This document shows positions 1-9,960 of a stretch of 64,000 nt of DNA, one piece after another. Location of the stretch: NCBI RefSeq assembly GCF_000516985.1, contig NW_006917091.1, positions 7,045,521 to 7,109,520 of the forward strand, in the 5' to 3' direction. Source of the stretch: Pestalotiopsis fici W106-1 (lineage: Eukaryota > Ascomycota > Sordariomycetes > Amphisphaeriales > Sporocadaceae). Under the pieces are notes generated by a model that was not told the DNA's origin, did not search any database, and saw only the letters and a list, made by a program, of their open reading frames with translations. The position numbers and the translations under genes were made by a program. Numbering within the stretch: position 1 is the first letter of the stretch; every line of letters starts with the position of its first letter.

Positions 1-2010
1 AAGAGTCTCACATACCATATAGATCCAGCTATTCGCATAACTGACTCGTCTCTGGGGACCTGTCGGGAAAGGCAAGAAATGGTATCGCAGGGAAAGAGGG
101 TGGTGAGCGGGTGCTATTCCCACGCTGAAGCCGGGCCTTTACACAACTGCTGCTAAGGCAATGACACAGCCTCAGCCGGCCCAACTCCTGGGATAACCCC
201 CTTTCTTCATGCGCTGTTTGGGCGGCGTTTCCATACCTAGACCTCAGTGATGGAAAAACACGTGCTTGAAGCAAAGGATACATTGCTAATTGCTTTCTCG
301 ACCTGTTGTTATGCGAAAAAATAGAAAGAAACTTTCTTTTTCTTGCTTTATGGATGAGATGCTGCACGTCTTTTTTCTCGCATTTTTGAGAGAATCCTGT
401 TGCTCAGCCGTTCCTTTTTATTTTATTTTTGTTTCCTGTCCGAGATAACGGTGCACCATTGCAACTATCGGCGCCGTTGAATTTGTTCAGCGCTCGTCTC
501 GACTGCGAGGAGACTTTCCATTTTTACTCGTTGGAGCCCCGGACCGATTCTTGTCTTGATTACGACTCTTTCCGAGGCTTTCTCTCGCTCGCATCGTTTT
601 ACATATCTATTTTAATACCGTCTCAACTTTTTCCCATTTAATCACTTATTGTTTTGTCGCCACAAAATAACATCAAGAACCAGGGATTTCTTTTACGCTA
701 CAACTTTTGTATCCATCTTCTAAACCGACCTGTTGCATGCAGAGAAAAGAGGGCCGACATCAATTGAGAGACGGCCGCCGCCGTGTTATGTCATATCCAC
801 TCTCACGCATAATTGCCTGACGTATCCTGATTCAGTCCTCGCCGCTGCCGCCACCAAGAAATTCGGGGTCCCCATCGAACCAAGAGCCCAGACTCTCGAG
901 CCGACAACACCCCAAGCTCATCTTTCCCCTCCATCCAACTGACCGTTTCTGGCATCATTCTCATTTTCAAATCTTTGAAAGTTTCCCCCTCCGATCTGGT
1001 TTTTTTTTCTTGCTCGGCGTCTCCTACCGAAGACACGACCCGGTATTTATTATTGCGACACGTCCGCACATTTGCGATCTCTCGGTGATCTTAACTGATA
1101 CATCAAGATCGGACTTCCACACGCCGCCGCACGCATATCTTGGAACAGTCCATCAGGCCCATTGTTTTGGGTGCTTGGTTCAAGTCTTGTCCGCCACCCG
1201 CGACGCCCTCATATCTGCCAACTGTAAGCCTTCTCAATCCGTCTATCAAACCCCAGATCACCCTCGGATCCAAGGAAGAAAACAAACGTCATGTCCATCA
1301 TTTGCCATATCATTCGCCGTGCAACTCTCCTCCCCTCCAGCCGCTGCCTACTCAATCGCCAGTCCTTATCGCGCCGCATTTGTTCCCCAGACATGCGACG
1401 TCAGTGCGCATGTACATTGTGAGGTGGTAGTTTGCAGCTTTTCCCCCCAGATCAGCCAAGTCAAACCTTGGGCTCCAGTCACAGGCCGCCCATCGTGCAG
1501 TACAGTCTTAGGCCAGCATTATTTTGTTACGATCCTCTTATTCCACAAACGCCTTGATGCCCTGGAAAGATTTGTCTTCATTTCTGGACGCACTGCGCTT
1601 TTGGCCGACCCCTCTCCCGGGTTGGGTCGAGTCAGGTTAGGTCAGATTGTGTTGGGAGCGTCTGTCTGGCACCATGGCCAGTGCTGCTGAAGTTTAGGTG
1701 CGATGTGTACTGCCGTGACACCACAAGAGTGACAAATGAGGACTGACTTTGGTGCATCACTGCATCATGGTCCTGCTACATCATTGCGCTGCATCTTTTG
1801 GACAATACTTCCTAGGCTGCCCCGTACCATGACATCAAGCCCGCTTTATCTCTCCCCTTATGCCACAGCCCGCATCGTCCAGCGCATTCTACAAAACCCC
1901 ATCATGACATTTGCTAACCTCGACAAGATTGTTTAGATAACGCTCTACGTTTGCTGTCTTGTCAAATCACACGACCTACTACATAATACCCAGTAGCCAC
2001 AAACGCTGTT
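1..2010. other. Intergenic / upstream region, no gene recognised
   Basis: No convincing coding sequence or RNA gene is seen. Open frames here, the longest about 226 codons near 1010-1690, lack recognisable domains and overlap each other in opposite orientations. The stretch from roughly 400 to 1300 is pyrimidine-rich, as in promoters and long 5' leaders of filamentous fungi, and probably serves the cyclin gene that starts at 2011. Confidence 0.5.
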
Positions 2011-3490
2011 ATGGCTGCTGTAATGGGAGATTTTGCTGCGGATCATTCTCGATTCCACCATAACATGATAGCCTCTGGCCTTCAACACGAACATTGCGAG
2101 CCCACTTATCGACCAACATCCTCTAGATCTCGGCCTAGGCAGTCGTCTTCTGCTTCCCAAATTCGTTCGCCGGCCTCGCCACAGCCAAGGAACGCGACTC
2201 CCTCGAAAAGATCGTGGGAAACAGCAGATACGGAAGCAAAGCCAGACGCCGTCAGTAGCGAAGGCGCATCGCGCTTTCCCACTCCTCCCGAGTCCTCATC
2301 GCCCTCCTCCGCTCATCCCCGACCCGAGGATGAGCGGATAGCTCAATCCAAGACGATGGCTTCTCAAACACAAACCACCATGACCACAGTCCCAACGCCA
2401 GCGGCCCAACAACAACAGCCCACACCCGATGCGGACCCTGCTTCCTCCGCCGCGCCAACACCGGCGCTGCCATATAACGCCTCGTCCCCGCAACAAGGCC
2501 ACACTATTCGCGTACGCGACCTGGCACATATACAGAGTCTGGCTCGAGCCGACATGATGAATGGTGGAAACGGGCCTGGAATATTGAACGATCCGCCACT
2601 GCAAGCCATGAAGTACGAAATCAGCGGCATGCCTATTGGCGACGTTATCGAAATGGTTGCCGCCCTTCTAACCAAGATCACTACGACCAATGATTTGCAG
2701 CACGATGCTTTGCACAGGAATGCCACCCACCAGCAGACCGCTGCCAACCACAACAATGATGGCGCTACCATGAGCCCACTAAGCAGCTCTGTATTAGCTT
2801 TCCACGGTAAAAATGTGCCGGCCATAACGATTCTCAGTTACCTAAGCCGCATTCACAAGTACTGCCCTACTACGTACGAGGTTTTCCTCAGTTTGCTTGT
2901 ATATTTCGATCGCATGACGGAAAGAGTCAACAACATGGTCATGCAAGCTGAAGAAGCCAGGCAAAAAGGGCAACCACAGCGACCATTGCATTCCACATTA
3001 GCTCCTCGGTCGAGCGAGCATACAGATACCGAAATGAAGGATGACGGAAGCGACGAAAGCGATGAGACTGACTCCGACCTGGCGGATGACGATGACAAAC
3101 CGGCACCAAAGGATACGCCGGCAGCAAGTACCGCGCCTCCTGCACCAGCGACCTATTTTGTCGTGGACAGTTTCAACATTCACAGATTGATCATTGCTGG
3201 CGTAACGTGTGCAAGTAAATTCTTCTCGGATGTCTTTTACACAAATTCGAGATATGCCAAGGTGAGTTCCCGTGTTTATTTTGTTTCATGAAATCTTACT
3301 GACCACTGGACAGGTTGGCGGTCTACCCCTGGCGGAATTGAATCACCTGGAGCTTCAATTCCTCGTGCTCAATGATTTTCGCCTTGCTGTTCCGGTGGAA
3401 GATCTGGAGGCATATGCGACTATGCTTGTTGAATTCTACGCCCGCGAAGTTGTTGCACAACGTACTCGTCCCGACCCAACTGCAGAGTAG
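2011..3490 (+). CDS. Pho80-type cyclin (PHO85 cyclin / PREG-like), 2 exons, 475 aa
   Basis: Predicted regulatory cyclin of a Pho85-class kinase. In yeast and Neurospora this class (Pho80, PREG) restrains the phosphate-response transcription factor. Exons are 2011-3261 and 3314-3490; the 52-nt intron has a GTGAGT donor and CAG acceptor and joins codons in phase 0. The first ~220 residues are low-complexity (Pro, Ser, Gln). The cyclin core begins near residue 270 (ITILSYLSRIHKYCPTT, then VFLSLLVYFDRM). It is interrupted by an acidic, disordered insert of about 65 residues and resumes with FNIHRLIIAGVTCASKFF, SRYAKVGG and ELNHLELQFLVLNDFRL, the hallmark second half of Pho80-type cyclins. A downstream ATG at 2356 is a less likely start. 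The family call is strong; the exact pathway partner is inferred. Confidence 0.85.
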
Positions 3491-5009
3491 AGTCTCTTGC
3501 ACTGCATTGATTCAAGAGACCATATAATGCTACAAAGGTATACCGTTGAGGAAAGCTTTTTGCACGTCCTCGCTTGAGCAGCAGAAAGGTTGCTCAGGAT
3601 AATATACGGGAGTCTTGCACGCTCGATAGAGGCAGGAGTTGACTGGAGCACAAATCATAGAGGATTTCTGGTGAGCAAAGGAGATGGTGTGGAAGTTAGA
3701 CAAAGTGATGGCGTTGGCAGATCCATGTGTTGGAAATGCCTAGATTGGCGGTCACTTCTTTTGATACCCGATAGACTTCCTACTGGGCCAGTGGAGGACA
3801 TACATGAGGAGTTAACATGAGGCAACTATTCACCTTCAAGTTGCTATCTACGAATGGGCGATGGGAGATTCTACAGGGCAATGGGTTAGACATTGACGGC
3901 GGGTATTGGCTCGCGTTACTACACGTGCCACGAACTTCAACTCGCTATTTTTGCTCAAGTTGAGGGTCTGTCTCGAACTCTAGCACAGACGGCGTTCAAG
4001 AGGCTTGATTTCTGGCAGTTTTTTCTTGCGATGATGGGCTGTTTGGATCTGCTATTCGTTATGAGCGTGAGCTAGGAAATTGTTTTGTGCCCCGAGAGTG
4101 CCTAGGTAATTATGGAATGACCAGGCATACATAATAGTGTATGTCGTCTTTTCTTCGTTTTACAGTCTTGGGTTGTGTTTTGTTATGATGGTGAACATTC
4201 AGTGATGCGAGATAGGGATATATTAATTCAACGGTTTACTGCGGCTCGGCTGTGTCCAGGACGGCTTTCTCCTGATTATTACTTTTTGCAGGTCAGCACA
4301 TCGAGACTTGGAGGGATCATCGGAACGGCAAACGTCTCGTTCTTATTATGAACCGCTGAAGAAACCGCTGTGGCGCCTCCTAGACCTGCGCTTCTTTTGG
4401 CTGGACGGAGCGGCTGAGGAGAAATCTGCTCAGGGGCAGAAGACGGGACAGTTTGCCACTAACGAGCCAGAAGCAATCATGAAGCGCAAAAATCATGGAG
4501 CACAGCACTCGAGAACGGTTTTGTCTCTTGCAAGGTTTGATTAGATGGGCGGCTGACAAGAAAGGGTAGATCACTAGTGCTGAAAGCTTAATAGGTTACC
4601 GGCACAAGTATAGATCGACCATTCATATACATTACTAACTTGAATTATTTAAGGTTGTGGGATGAGATGGTGTCGGCTACTTTTTGAAGCGCGCAAAAAG
4701 CTTGCCAAGACTACGCAGGAACGGGCTCTTCCTCTCAACCTTGTCGCGGAAATTCGAGGCGGCTCAGGAGCAAGATGCCGTTATATTCAATCTTGGGACT
4801 CGGTATAGGAGAACCAATACAACGAGACGGGCCAGTAGGACGGCGCCTGGAACGCGGCGATGGAAAGATGCGAGGCCAAAAGGCGGGAATAGGAGAAGAT
4901 TCCTAGACGTATATCAGCGTATACGACTGCCCTGCTTCAAGAGTCTGGATTTTCCCTCTCTCGTTGCAGATACTTTGTGTCCCAAGGCTTTTTTGCTTGC
5001 TCTTTGACA
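3491..5009. other. Intergenic, no gene recognised
   Basis: The 3' flank of the cyclin gene and far upstream region of the Gly-rich gene. Open frames on both strands are short (at most 107 codons), have no domain signature and overlap each other. No tRNA or repeat was found. Confidence 0.5.
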
Positions 5010-5249
5010 TTTCTCCTCCCTCCTCTTAATCAACTGCTTTACCCCCTCATCCCTTTACTCGAAGCCCGTTTTCCCCCCTCGAGAGGTACAGCGTCCATTC
5101 TTTCTGCTCTCAAGGAAAACAAAAAAAGTCAAAACCACACTCGCTCACAAACAAAAGCCTACCAGTCACTCGTTTCGTATCATTTGCGACTTCTTTCTTA
5201 CTAGTTTCCTGCACATCTTCTCGACAAGACAAAAGACAAGTTTTTAATC
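5010..5249 (+). promoter_or_regulatory. Pyrimidine-rich promoter/leader of the Gly-rich secreted protein gene
   Basis: Immediately upstream of the ATG at 5250 is a CT-rich block (about 5010-5110) followed by a CA-rich, G-poor leader (about 5110-5249). This arrangement is typical of strongly expressed genes in filamentous fungi. No clear TATA box was identified, and the transcription start is not resolved. Confidence 0.4.
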
Positions 5250-6893
5250 ATGGTTGCCCAATCCCTCATCCTCACCCTCGGTGTCGTGGCACTCCGAGGC
5301 GTCGCCGCCTCGTACGAGGTCGCCCAGCCTGCGGGCTACGCGACCGACCCTGCCCCTGCCGTTGGCGGAGGCTATGCCACCTCGGGTGGCAGCAGCGGCT
5401 CCGACTCGGGCTATGGCGGCGGTGGCTCTGGTGGCTCGTCTGGTGGATACGGTGGCGGCGAGTCGGGCGAGTCATCGGGTGGATATGGCGGTGGTGAGTC
5501 GGGCGAGTCCGGCGGTGGCTACGGAGGTGGTTCCTCTGGCGAGTCAGGAGGCGAGTCTGGTAGTGGAGGATACGGCGGCGGAGAGTCTGGTGAATCCGGT
5601 GGCGAGTCTGGCGGTTATGGTGGTGGTGAGAGCGGAGAGTCTGGCGGTAAGGGAGGGTCTGGAGGCTATGGTGGAAGCGAGGGAGGCTCTGGCTCCGGGG
5701 GTTATTCTGGTGATAGCAGTCCCTCAGAGTCTGGCTCTGGTGGACACGGTGGTGGTGAGTCGGGCTCTGGCTCTGGCGGCTACTCTGGCGGCGCAAGCCC
5801 TGCCGAGTCTGGATCTGGCTCAGGCCACTCCGGCAGCGGCGGCCAGGGCGGCGAGAGTGGTGGCTCTGGAGGCTACGGCGGTGGTGAGGAGGAAGAGGAC
5901 GATGAGTGCGAGGCCGATGATGGCGAGTACGATGAGGATGAGGAGCCAGCTGGTTACGGAGTCTCTGGTGGTTACGGCTCTGGCGGCTCTGGCGAGGGCG
6001 AGGGCCAGGAGGGTGGTGCTTCGGGCGCATACAGTGGTGGTGAGAGTGGTGAAGGCGGCTCTGGTGGCCAGGGTGGCGAGGGTGGCCAGGGAGGAGAAGG
6101 CTCTGGCTACAGCAAACCCGGTGACAGCTACGGAGGCGGCGACAGTGAGGGAGGCTCGGGTGGTAGCTCCGGCTCTGGAGGTTCCGGTGAGGGTGGTGAG
6201 GGCGAGAGCTCTGGCTACAGCGGCGAAGGTGGATCCGGAGGCTCTGGCCAGGGTGGCGAAGGCTCCTCCTCAGGCTACAGCGGTGAGGGTGGATCCGGAG
6301 GCTCTGGAGGTTCCGGAGAGGGTGGTGAGGGTGAAAGCTCTGGCTACAGCACCGAGGGTGGCGAGAGCTCTGGCTCTGGTTACGGCCAAGGCGGAGAGGG
6401 TGAGAGCTCTGGTTCTGGCGAGGGCGGATCCGGAGGCTCAGGGGGCTCTGGCGAGGGTGGATCTGGAGGCTCTGGAGGCTCTGGTTCTGGAAGCTCTGAG
6501 GGAGGCGCCAGCGCCGCTGACTGTGACGAGAATGGCAACCCCATTGGTGGTGGCTCGTCCGGCGGTGAATCGGGTGGTGAGTCTGGTTCCTCTGGAAGCA
6601 GCTCGGAAGGCTCCAGCGGTAGTGAAGGTGGTTCATACGATTCTGGTAGCGGTTCTGGATCATCGTACGACACCCCTTCAACCTTGACCACCCAATACAT
6701 CACCGCTACTGTGGTTCCCGAGCCGGCTGGCGAAGGTTACTCTGGTGAGTCGTCTGGAGAGGAAAGTGGAAGTGACTACTCCAGCGGAGAGTCAGGCGAT
6801 TCCAACGAGTCAGAGGGCGGCAAGGGTTACAAGACCTTGGGCGAGAGCTTGCTCGGTCTGCAATGGCTCAAGTGGTTGCTTCACTGGGTCTAA
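5250..6893 (+). CDS. Secreted Gly/Ser/Glu-rich repetitive protein, 547 aa
   Basis: Single-exon gene. Residues 1-20 form a signal peptide (hydrophobic core ILTLGVVAL, likely cut near GVAA-SYE). Residues ~35-470 are degenerate repeats of GGYGGGESGES, GSGGSGEGGEG and SSGYSGEGG type, so the protein is almost wholly Gly, Ser, Glu and Tyr. An acidic island rich in Glu/Asp (~213-235) interrupts the repeats. A Thr-rich segment (TLTTQYITATVVPEP, near 478-492) resembles spacers in fungal cell-surface proteins. The end is short, hydrophobic and Trp-rich (QWLKWLLHWV) and is not a typical GPI signal. Only two cysteines are seen after the signal peptide. It probably acts outside the cell as a wall or matrix component, but no named family was recognised. 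Long frames on the other strand and frame are artefacts of the GC-rich repeats. Confidence 0.8.
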   Translation: MVAQSLILTLGVVALRGVAASYEVAQPAGYATDPAPAVGGGYATSGGSSGSDSGYGGGGSGGSSGGYGGGESGESSGGYGGGESGESGGGYGGGSSGESGGESGSGGYGGGESGESGGESGGYGGGESGESGGKGGSGGYGGSEGGSGSGGYSGDSSPSESGSGGHGGGESGSGSGGYSGGASPAESGSGSGHSGSGGQGGESGGSGGYGGGEEEEDDECEADDGEYDEDEEPAGYGVSGGYGSGGSGEGEGQEGGASGAYSGGESGEGGSGGQGGEGGQGGEGSGYSKPGDSYGGGDSEGGSGGSSGSGGSGEGGEGESSGYSGEGGSGGSGQGGEGSSSGYSGEGGSGGSGGSGEGGEGESSGYSTEGGESSGSGYGQGGEGESSGSGEGGSGGSGGSGEGGSGGSGGSGSGSSEGGASAADCDENGNPIGGGSSGGESGGESGSSGSSSEGSSGSEGGSYDSGSGSGSSYDTPSTLTTQYITATVVPEPAGEGYSGESSGEESGSDYSSGESGDSNESEGGKGYKTLGESLLGLQWLKWLLHWV

Positions 6894-7389
6894 AACACTA
6901 ATATTCTTGGGGATGTGATGGCCTGTTCCGCATACAGTAGAGTATGCGTGAAGACAGCATTTGGAGCTGCCTAGATTGTGAAAGGGAGACGATTGTATGC
7001 AACCCATTATCGTATAAAACTAATTCTATGTCTTGTCAATTTCCTCGTCGACTAGTGGCCCTCATTCTGGCAACATCCTTTGCATTTGAGAAAGAAATGT
7101 GTCGTTTCGTTATGTGGAGGTGTTCGTTCCTGTTAATGTATCCGAGCTCGTACGTTTTCCAGTCCGTTTTTTGCACGCTTGCTAGCATACAGCTCAATTT
7201 TGTTCTTCCCGAAACAACAAGTTTCACGCAGGTAAAACCATGTAGGGCCCAGAATCTCGAAATTTTCAGTCTTTGAGTAAAGCAAATATAGCCAAGAACA
7301 TGTGATCTATTCTAGAGTCACATCAATCATCAAAATGTGCATCCTCCCACCCTTAATCAACTCATTTGAGCAACTTGACGAGTCTAGAT
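6894..7389. other. Intergenic, 3' flanks of convergent genes
   Basis: Lies between the 3' ends of the Gly-rich gene and the reverse-strand Myb/SANT-like gene remnant. No gene or repeat is recognised. Confidence 0.5.
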
Positions 7390-8158
7390 TTATGAGAAGT
7401 CGCCGCAGTATTTCTTGAGCATACTTTCGATATACTCTCTTCTCTCCTTCTTACCGGGTATCTTGTCGAAAACTAGACTGACACCGCACGTTTCATTCGG
7501 ATCTGTAGATACGCCAGAAACGTCCATCACCGACCATTTGTCATAGCGATCAGCAAAGTCAAAACGTCTGACAACCTTCTGGAATCCGCGTTCAGCAGGG
7601 GGCAATAGGGGCCTGTCTTCGTCGAAAGAGTCGTATTCGTCTTCGGCATCAGACTGCTCCGACTCACCATCGGAAGTAGCGTCCTGGTCCGAACCGAACT
7701 GCTCCTGATCTCCCAGTCGTCGGGGATATCCCCCTCTTCCCCTGCTTCCCGGCAGAACATGTCAAATGGCTCGAAATGCCAGAATAGGTCATCCAGTTTC
7801 CTGGCATCGCCAATGGGCTCCCTGCGAAGCCAGTTGTCTTTGAGATTCTTTTCCAAAAAGGCGGTCCAAATCCTTCGGATAATACTGGAATGCCAAATTC
7901 CTCGTTGGCGAATTTCCGCCCTTTAATCAACTGGCAATACTTTCTCCAGCGAACACGTAGTTGTTTGAAGGCGTATTCCAATTTGTGGCCAGTACAGTCT
8001 TGGTTCGGATATCGACGCTTCATTGCATCAGCAATCTTTTCGAATGTCGAGGGAGTAATGACATTTCTCCGACGCATGTCTCCATTGTTGGTGACTTGAA
8101 CACAGTACTTGATGAACTTTGCCTTTTTTTCTCCCCGTGAAGAACGTTGCATACCCAT
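7390..8158 (-). pseudogene. Myb/SANT-like DNA-binding protein, broken by two frameshifts
   Basis: Three reverse-strand frames in succession read as one protein of about 250 residues. The first part (from 8158) contains FEKIADAMKRRYP, HKLEYAFKQLRVRWRKYC and FGIPVLSEGFGPP. This resembles the three-helix Myb/SANT-like domain of fungal proteins related to Harbinger-type transposon factors. The sense then moves frame at an A5 run (7855-7859 on the + strand) into LDDLFWHFEPFDMFC and IPDDWE. It moves again near 7701-7712 into a Ser/Asp/Glu-rich stretch and a basic C-terminus ending at 7390. Neither shift has splice signals. Either the gene is decayed or the assembly contains two indels; two lesions in so short a gene favour decay. 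The family assignment is from pattern only. Confidence 0.5.
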
Positions 8159-8175
8159 TCTAATGGGTTAGTGGA

Positions 8176-8209
8176 GCGACGACGACGACGATGGCGACGA
8201 TGATGATGC
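8176..8209. repeat. Trinucleotide repeat (GAC/GAT)n
   Basis: A short imperfect run of gac and gat triplets directly upstream of the reverse-strand Myb/SANT-like frame, in its 5' flank. Confidence 0.7.
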
Positions 8210-8322
8210 CCTGCATGGCAACTGAATGAAATGCAATGTAGTGTGTTTTGATTGCGGAAATATTTAAGAAATTTGGTCAAATTAGGCTAGATGACTCACT
8301 ATCTCCTGATCAAAAGAGTTGT

Positions 8323-8430
8323 TGGGCATATAACGACATGTTTAACAACTTTGGCCAAATAACGTTGCAACACTGATCTGCAAAAACGTTATTGGGCCAA
8401 AAGTTGTTAAATTGAGTCGTTATTTGCCTA
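8323..8430. repeat. Long imperfect inverted repeat (possible MITE or foldback element)
   Basis: The arm at about 8323-8366 is the reverse complement of the arm at about 8385-8430, with a few mismatches and small indels, around an 18-nt loop. The best-conserved core is aacaactttggcc followed by aaataacgtt in the left arm; the outer part pairs through ataacgac/gtcgttat. It is AT-rich and sits 165 bp upstream of the broken Myb/SANT-like gene. A non-autonomous DNA-transposon derivative is one explanation and a structural or regulatory hairpin is another. No clear target-site duplication was found. Confidence 0.6.
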
Positions 8431-8731
8431 CAGGGATGTTAAGTGGCGGGTTCAAGACTATAGACGATACGTGACCCACTCAGAGCTGAACCGCATTACA
8501 ACTCCATTCACATCAAGGCTAATACAAAGAACTTGTTGTATAGACAACAAAGAAATTGTCATATATAATTCTATTGTATTTGCATAATGGGCAGCTTATA
8601 TAAATATGGCATGCTTGCCACTTATTATCTAGCGCACAACGCTGACGAACATGCATACGAAAGCATATTGCAGTTGATAAATTGCAGCAAGAGAGATCGA
8701 ACGTTTTTGTATTCAAATCTCAAGACGCAAA

Positions 8732-9148
8732 ATGAAGGCCAAATATGTCAATATCCACTGCGAATGGTGCGGTCGATACAAGCAACCTACATTCGTCCAT
8801 GTTAAAACGCGCCAGGCATTCAACGTAATGGCGCGCAGGGTTCATATTAATGAGATATCACAGACACCTCAGTATGATCTTGTAAAGTATCGGCCCGATG
8901 AGTTTCGCCTGCGGCCGCAAGGGCTAGACCTGGAAACCACGAGGTGTGTACCGCCAACCCCCATAGGTGCACAGGGTCTGGAATTGGACGGAGATGGTGT
9001 GGTTGTTGTAAGTGGACATCGATGTTCTGAATGTAGTTCTGAGAATAATCGTCGACTACGTGATTTGCATGGGAAAAAACAAAAGAGAGAAGCAAGTCTA
9101 GGCAGGAAATTGCTTGGGGGTTTAAAGAGTATGCTTGGGATCAGCTGA
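8732..9148 (+). CDS. Small hypothetical protein with two CxxC pairs, 138 aa
   Basis: Function unknown. The ATG has a good fungal context (CGCAAAATG) and a TATA-like sequence (ttatataaat) lies about 140 nt upstream. An N-terminal HCEWCGRYK and a later HRCSECSS (near residues 95-102) give two CxxC knuckles that could form a split zinc ribbon. The C-terminus is Lys/Arg-rich and ends in a short amphipathic segment (LGRKLLGGLKSMLG). No signal peptide or membrane helix is seen. It is coding by appearance only; an unrecognised intron could extend it. Confidence 0.5.
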   Translation: MKAKYVNIHCEWCGRYKQPTFVHVKTRQAFNVMARRVHINEISQTPQYDLVKYRPDEFRLRPQGLDLETTRCVPPTPIGAQGLELDGDGVVVVSGHRCSECSSENNRRLRDLHGKKQKREASLGRKLLGGLKSMLGIS

Positions 9149-9840
9149 GGTGGTTGAAAAACAAGACAACTAAACTCACAATTAAAATTATGATACGTAC
9201 AGTTTCCTATTTAGCAAGCAATTGAAAAGAAGAATAATTCAAAGCGTCCCAGAAAGTACTCAAGACAAGATGTTCCACCAGTGAATTATGCTGCAGTGAC
9301 TAAAAAAAAGAAAACCAGTATTATTACGTATTTGTTAATAACACACCTTGGATAATCCTTCCATCTTCACGACAAATAGCGAAAGCCTAAGGCTCCAAGC
9401 AGAAGAGCGCGAGCTGTGCATACGAATAATCAACAGTTAATCACACACCTTGATACACGCAAAGAATATAATCCAGCAGTCAACATTATGGTAGCGTCAT
9501 CAAGTCCACTTGCATTAGGTAAGGCCTCTTCCGAGGCCGGCTCGCGCCCACTACTTTGGTCGGCCACGCTGCATTAGATATTATGCATCTGAAAATCCAA
9601 TTCGCATCGTGAACTCCAACATCATTAGTGTTTCGAACCTTGGTGGTGGTGGAACCAAGGGTTCTCGTTTCGTAAATACGTCCGATAGTGTAGTCGCGTC
9701 CTGCCCAAGTCAGTGCACCTCGCCGCGTGAGTCACCCACCCACCGTGAGTGCTACTGCCACTCCCGAGACAAAGACCCGCAACATATTGTTCCTATATGA
9801 TCAGACTTAAACTGCACTTCTTTCAACAATCAATTGATCA
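9149..9840. other. Intergenic, upstream of tRNA-Pro
   Basis: No gene is recognised. A perfect 6-bp hairpin (ggcctc-ttcc-gaggcc) occurs at 9523-9538. Confidence 0.5.
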
Positions 9841-9858
9841 GCCCAATTGGTCTAGCGG

Positions 9859-9910
9859 GTAAGTTGCGATCCTTGTTTGGTTCACAAACTCCATTCTAAC
9901 ATGAATACAG
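9859..9910 (+). other. Spliceosomal-type intron inside the tRNA-Pro D loop (52 nt)
   Basis: Begins GTAAGT, has CTAAC at 9896-9900 (11 nt from branch A to the end) and ends ACAG. Its length and all three signals match the mRNA introns of this window; the cattctaac branch context is identical to that in intron 2 of the membrane-protein gene at 19004-19061. Precise removal restores a standard tRNA-Pro D arm (GGTCTAGCGG joined to TATGAT). A short internal hairpin (gtttg/caaac) is also present. No bulge-helix-bulge involving the flanking exons was recognised. Confidence 0.65.
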
Positions 9911-9928
9911 TATGATACCTGCTTCGGG

Positions 9929-9960
9929 AAAATCGAAGCCCTTCATTGTAAAGATGAAAT
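9929..9960 (+). other. Canonical tRNA anticodon-loop intron (32 nt)
   Basis: Starts one base 3' of the CGG anticodon and ends one base before the 3' anticodon stem, the normal nuclear tRNA intron site cut by the tRNA splicing endonuclease. The internal TCGAAG can form the anticodon-intron helix. Confidence 0.75.

Noticed and set aside
259..264. CACGTG (Pho4/NUC-1-type site) upstream of the Pho80-like cyclin
   Set aside because: A six-base palindrome is expected many times in 64 kb, and this copy is 1.7 kb from the start codon.
1010..1690. 226-codon open frame upstream of the cyclin gene
   Set aside because: No domain, no good start context, and sequence typical of a pyrimidine-rich leader.
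5272..6681. Reverse-strand open frame of 469 codons and a second forward-strand frame over the Gly-rich gene
   Set aside because: Both follow from the GC-rich repeat codons; only the frame from 5250 has a signal peptide and coherent repeats.
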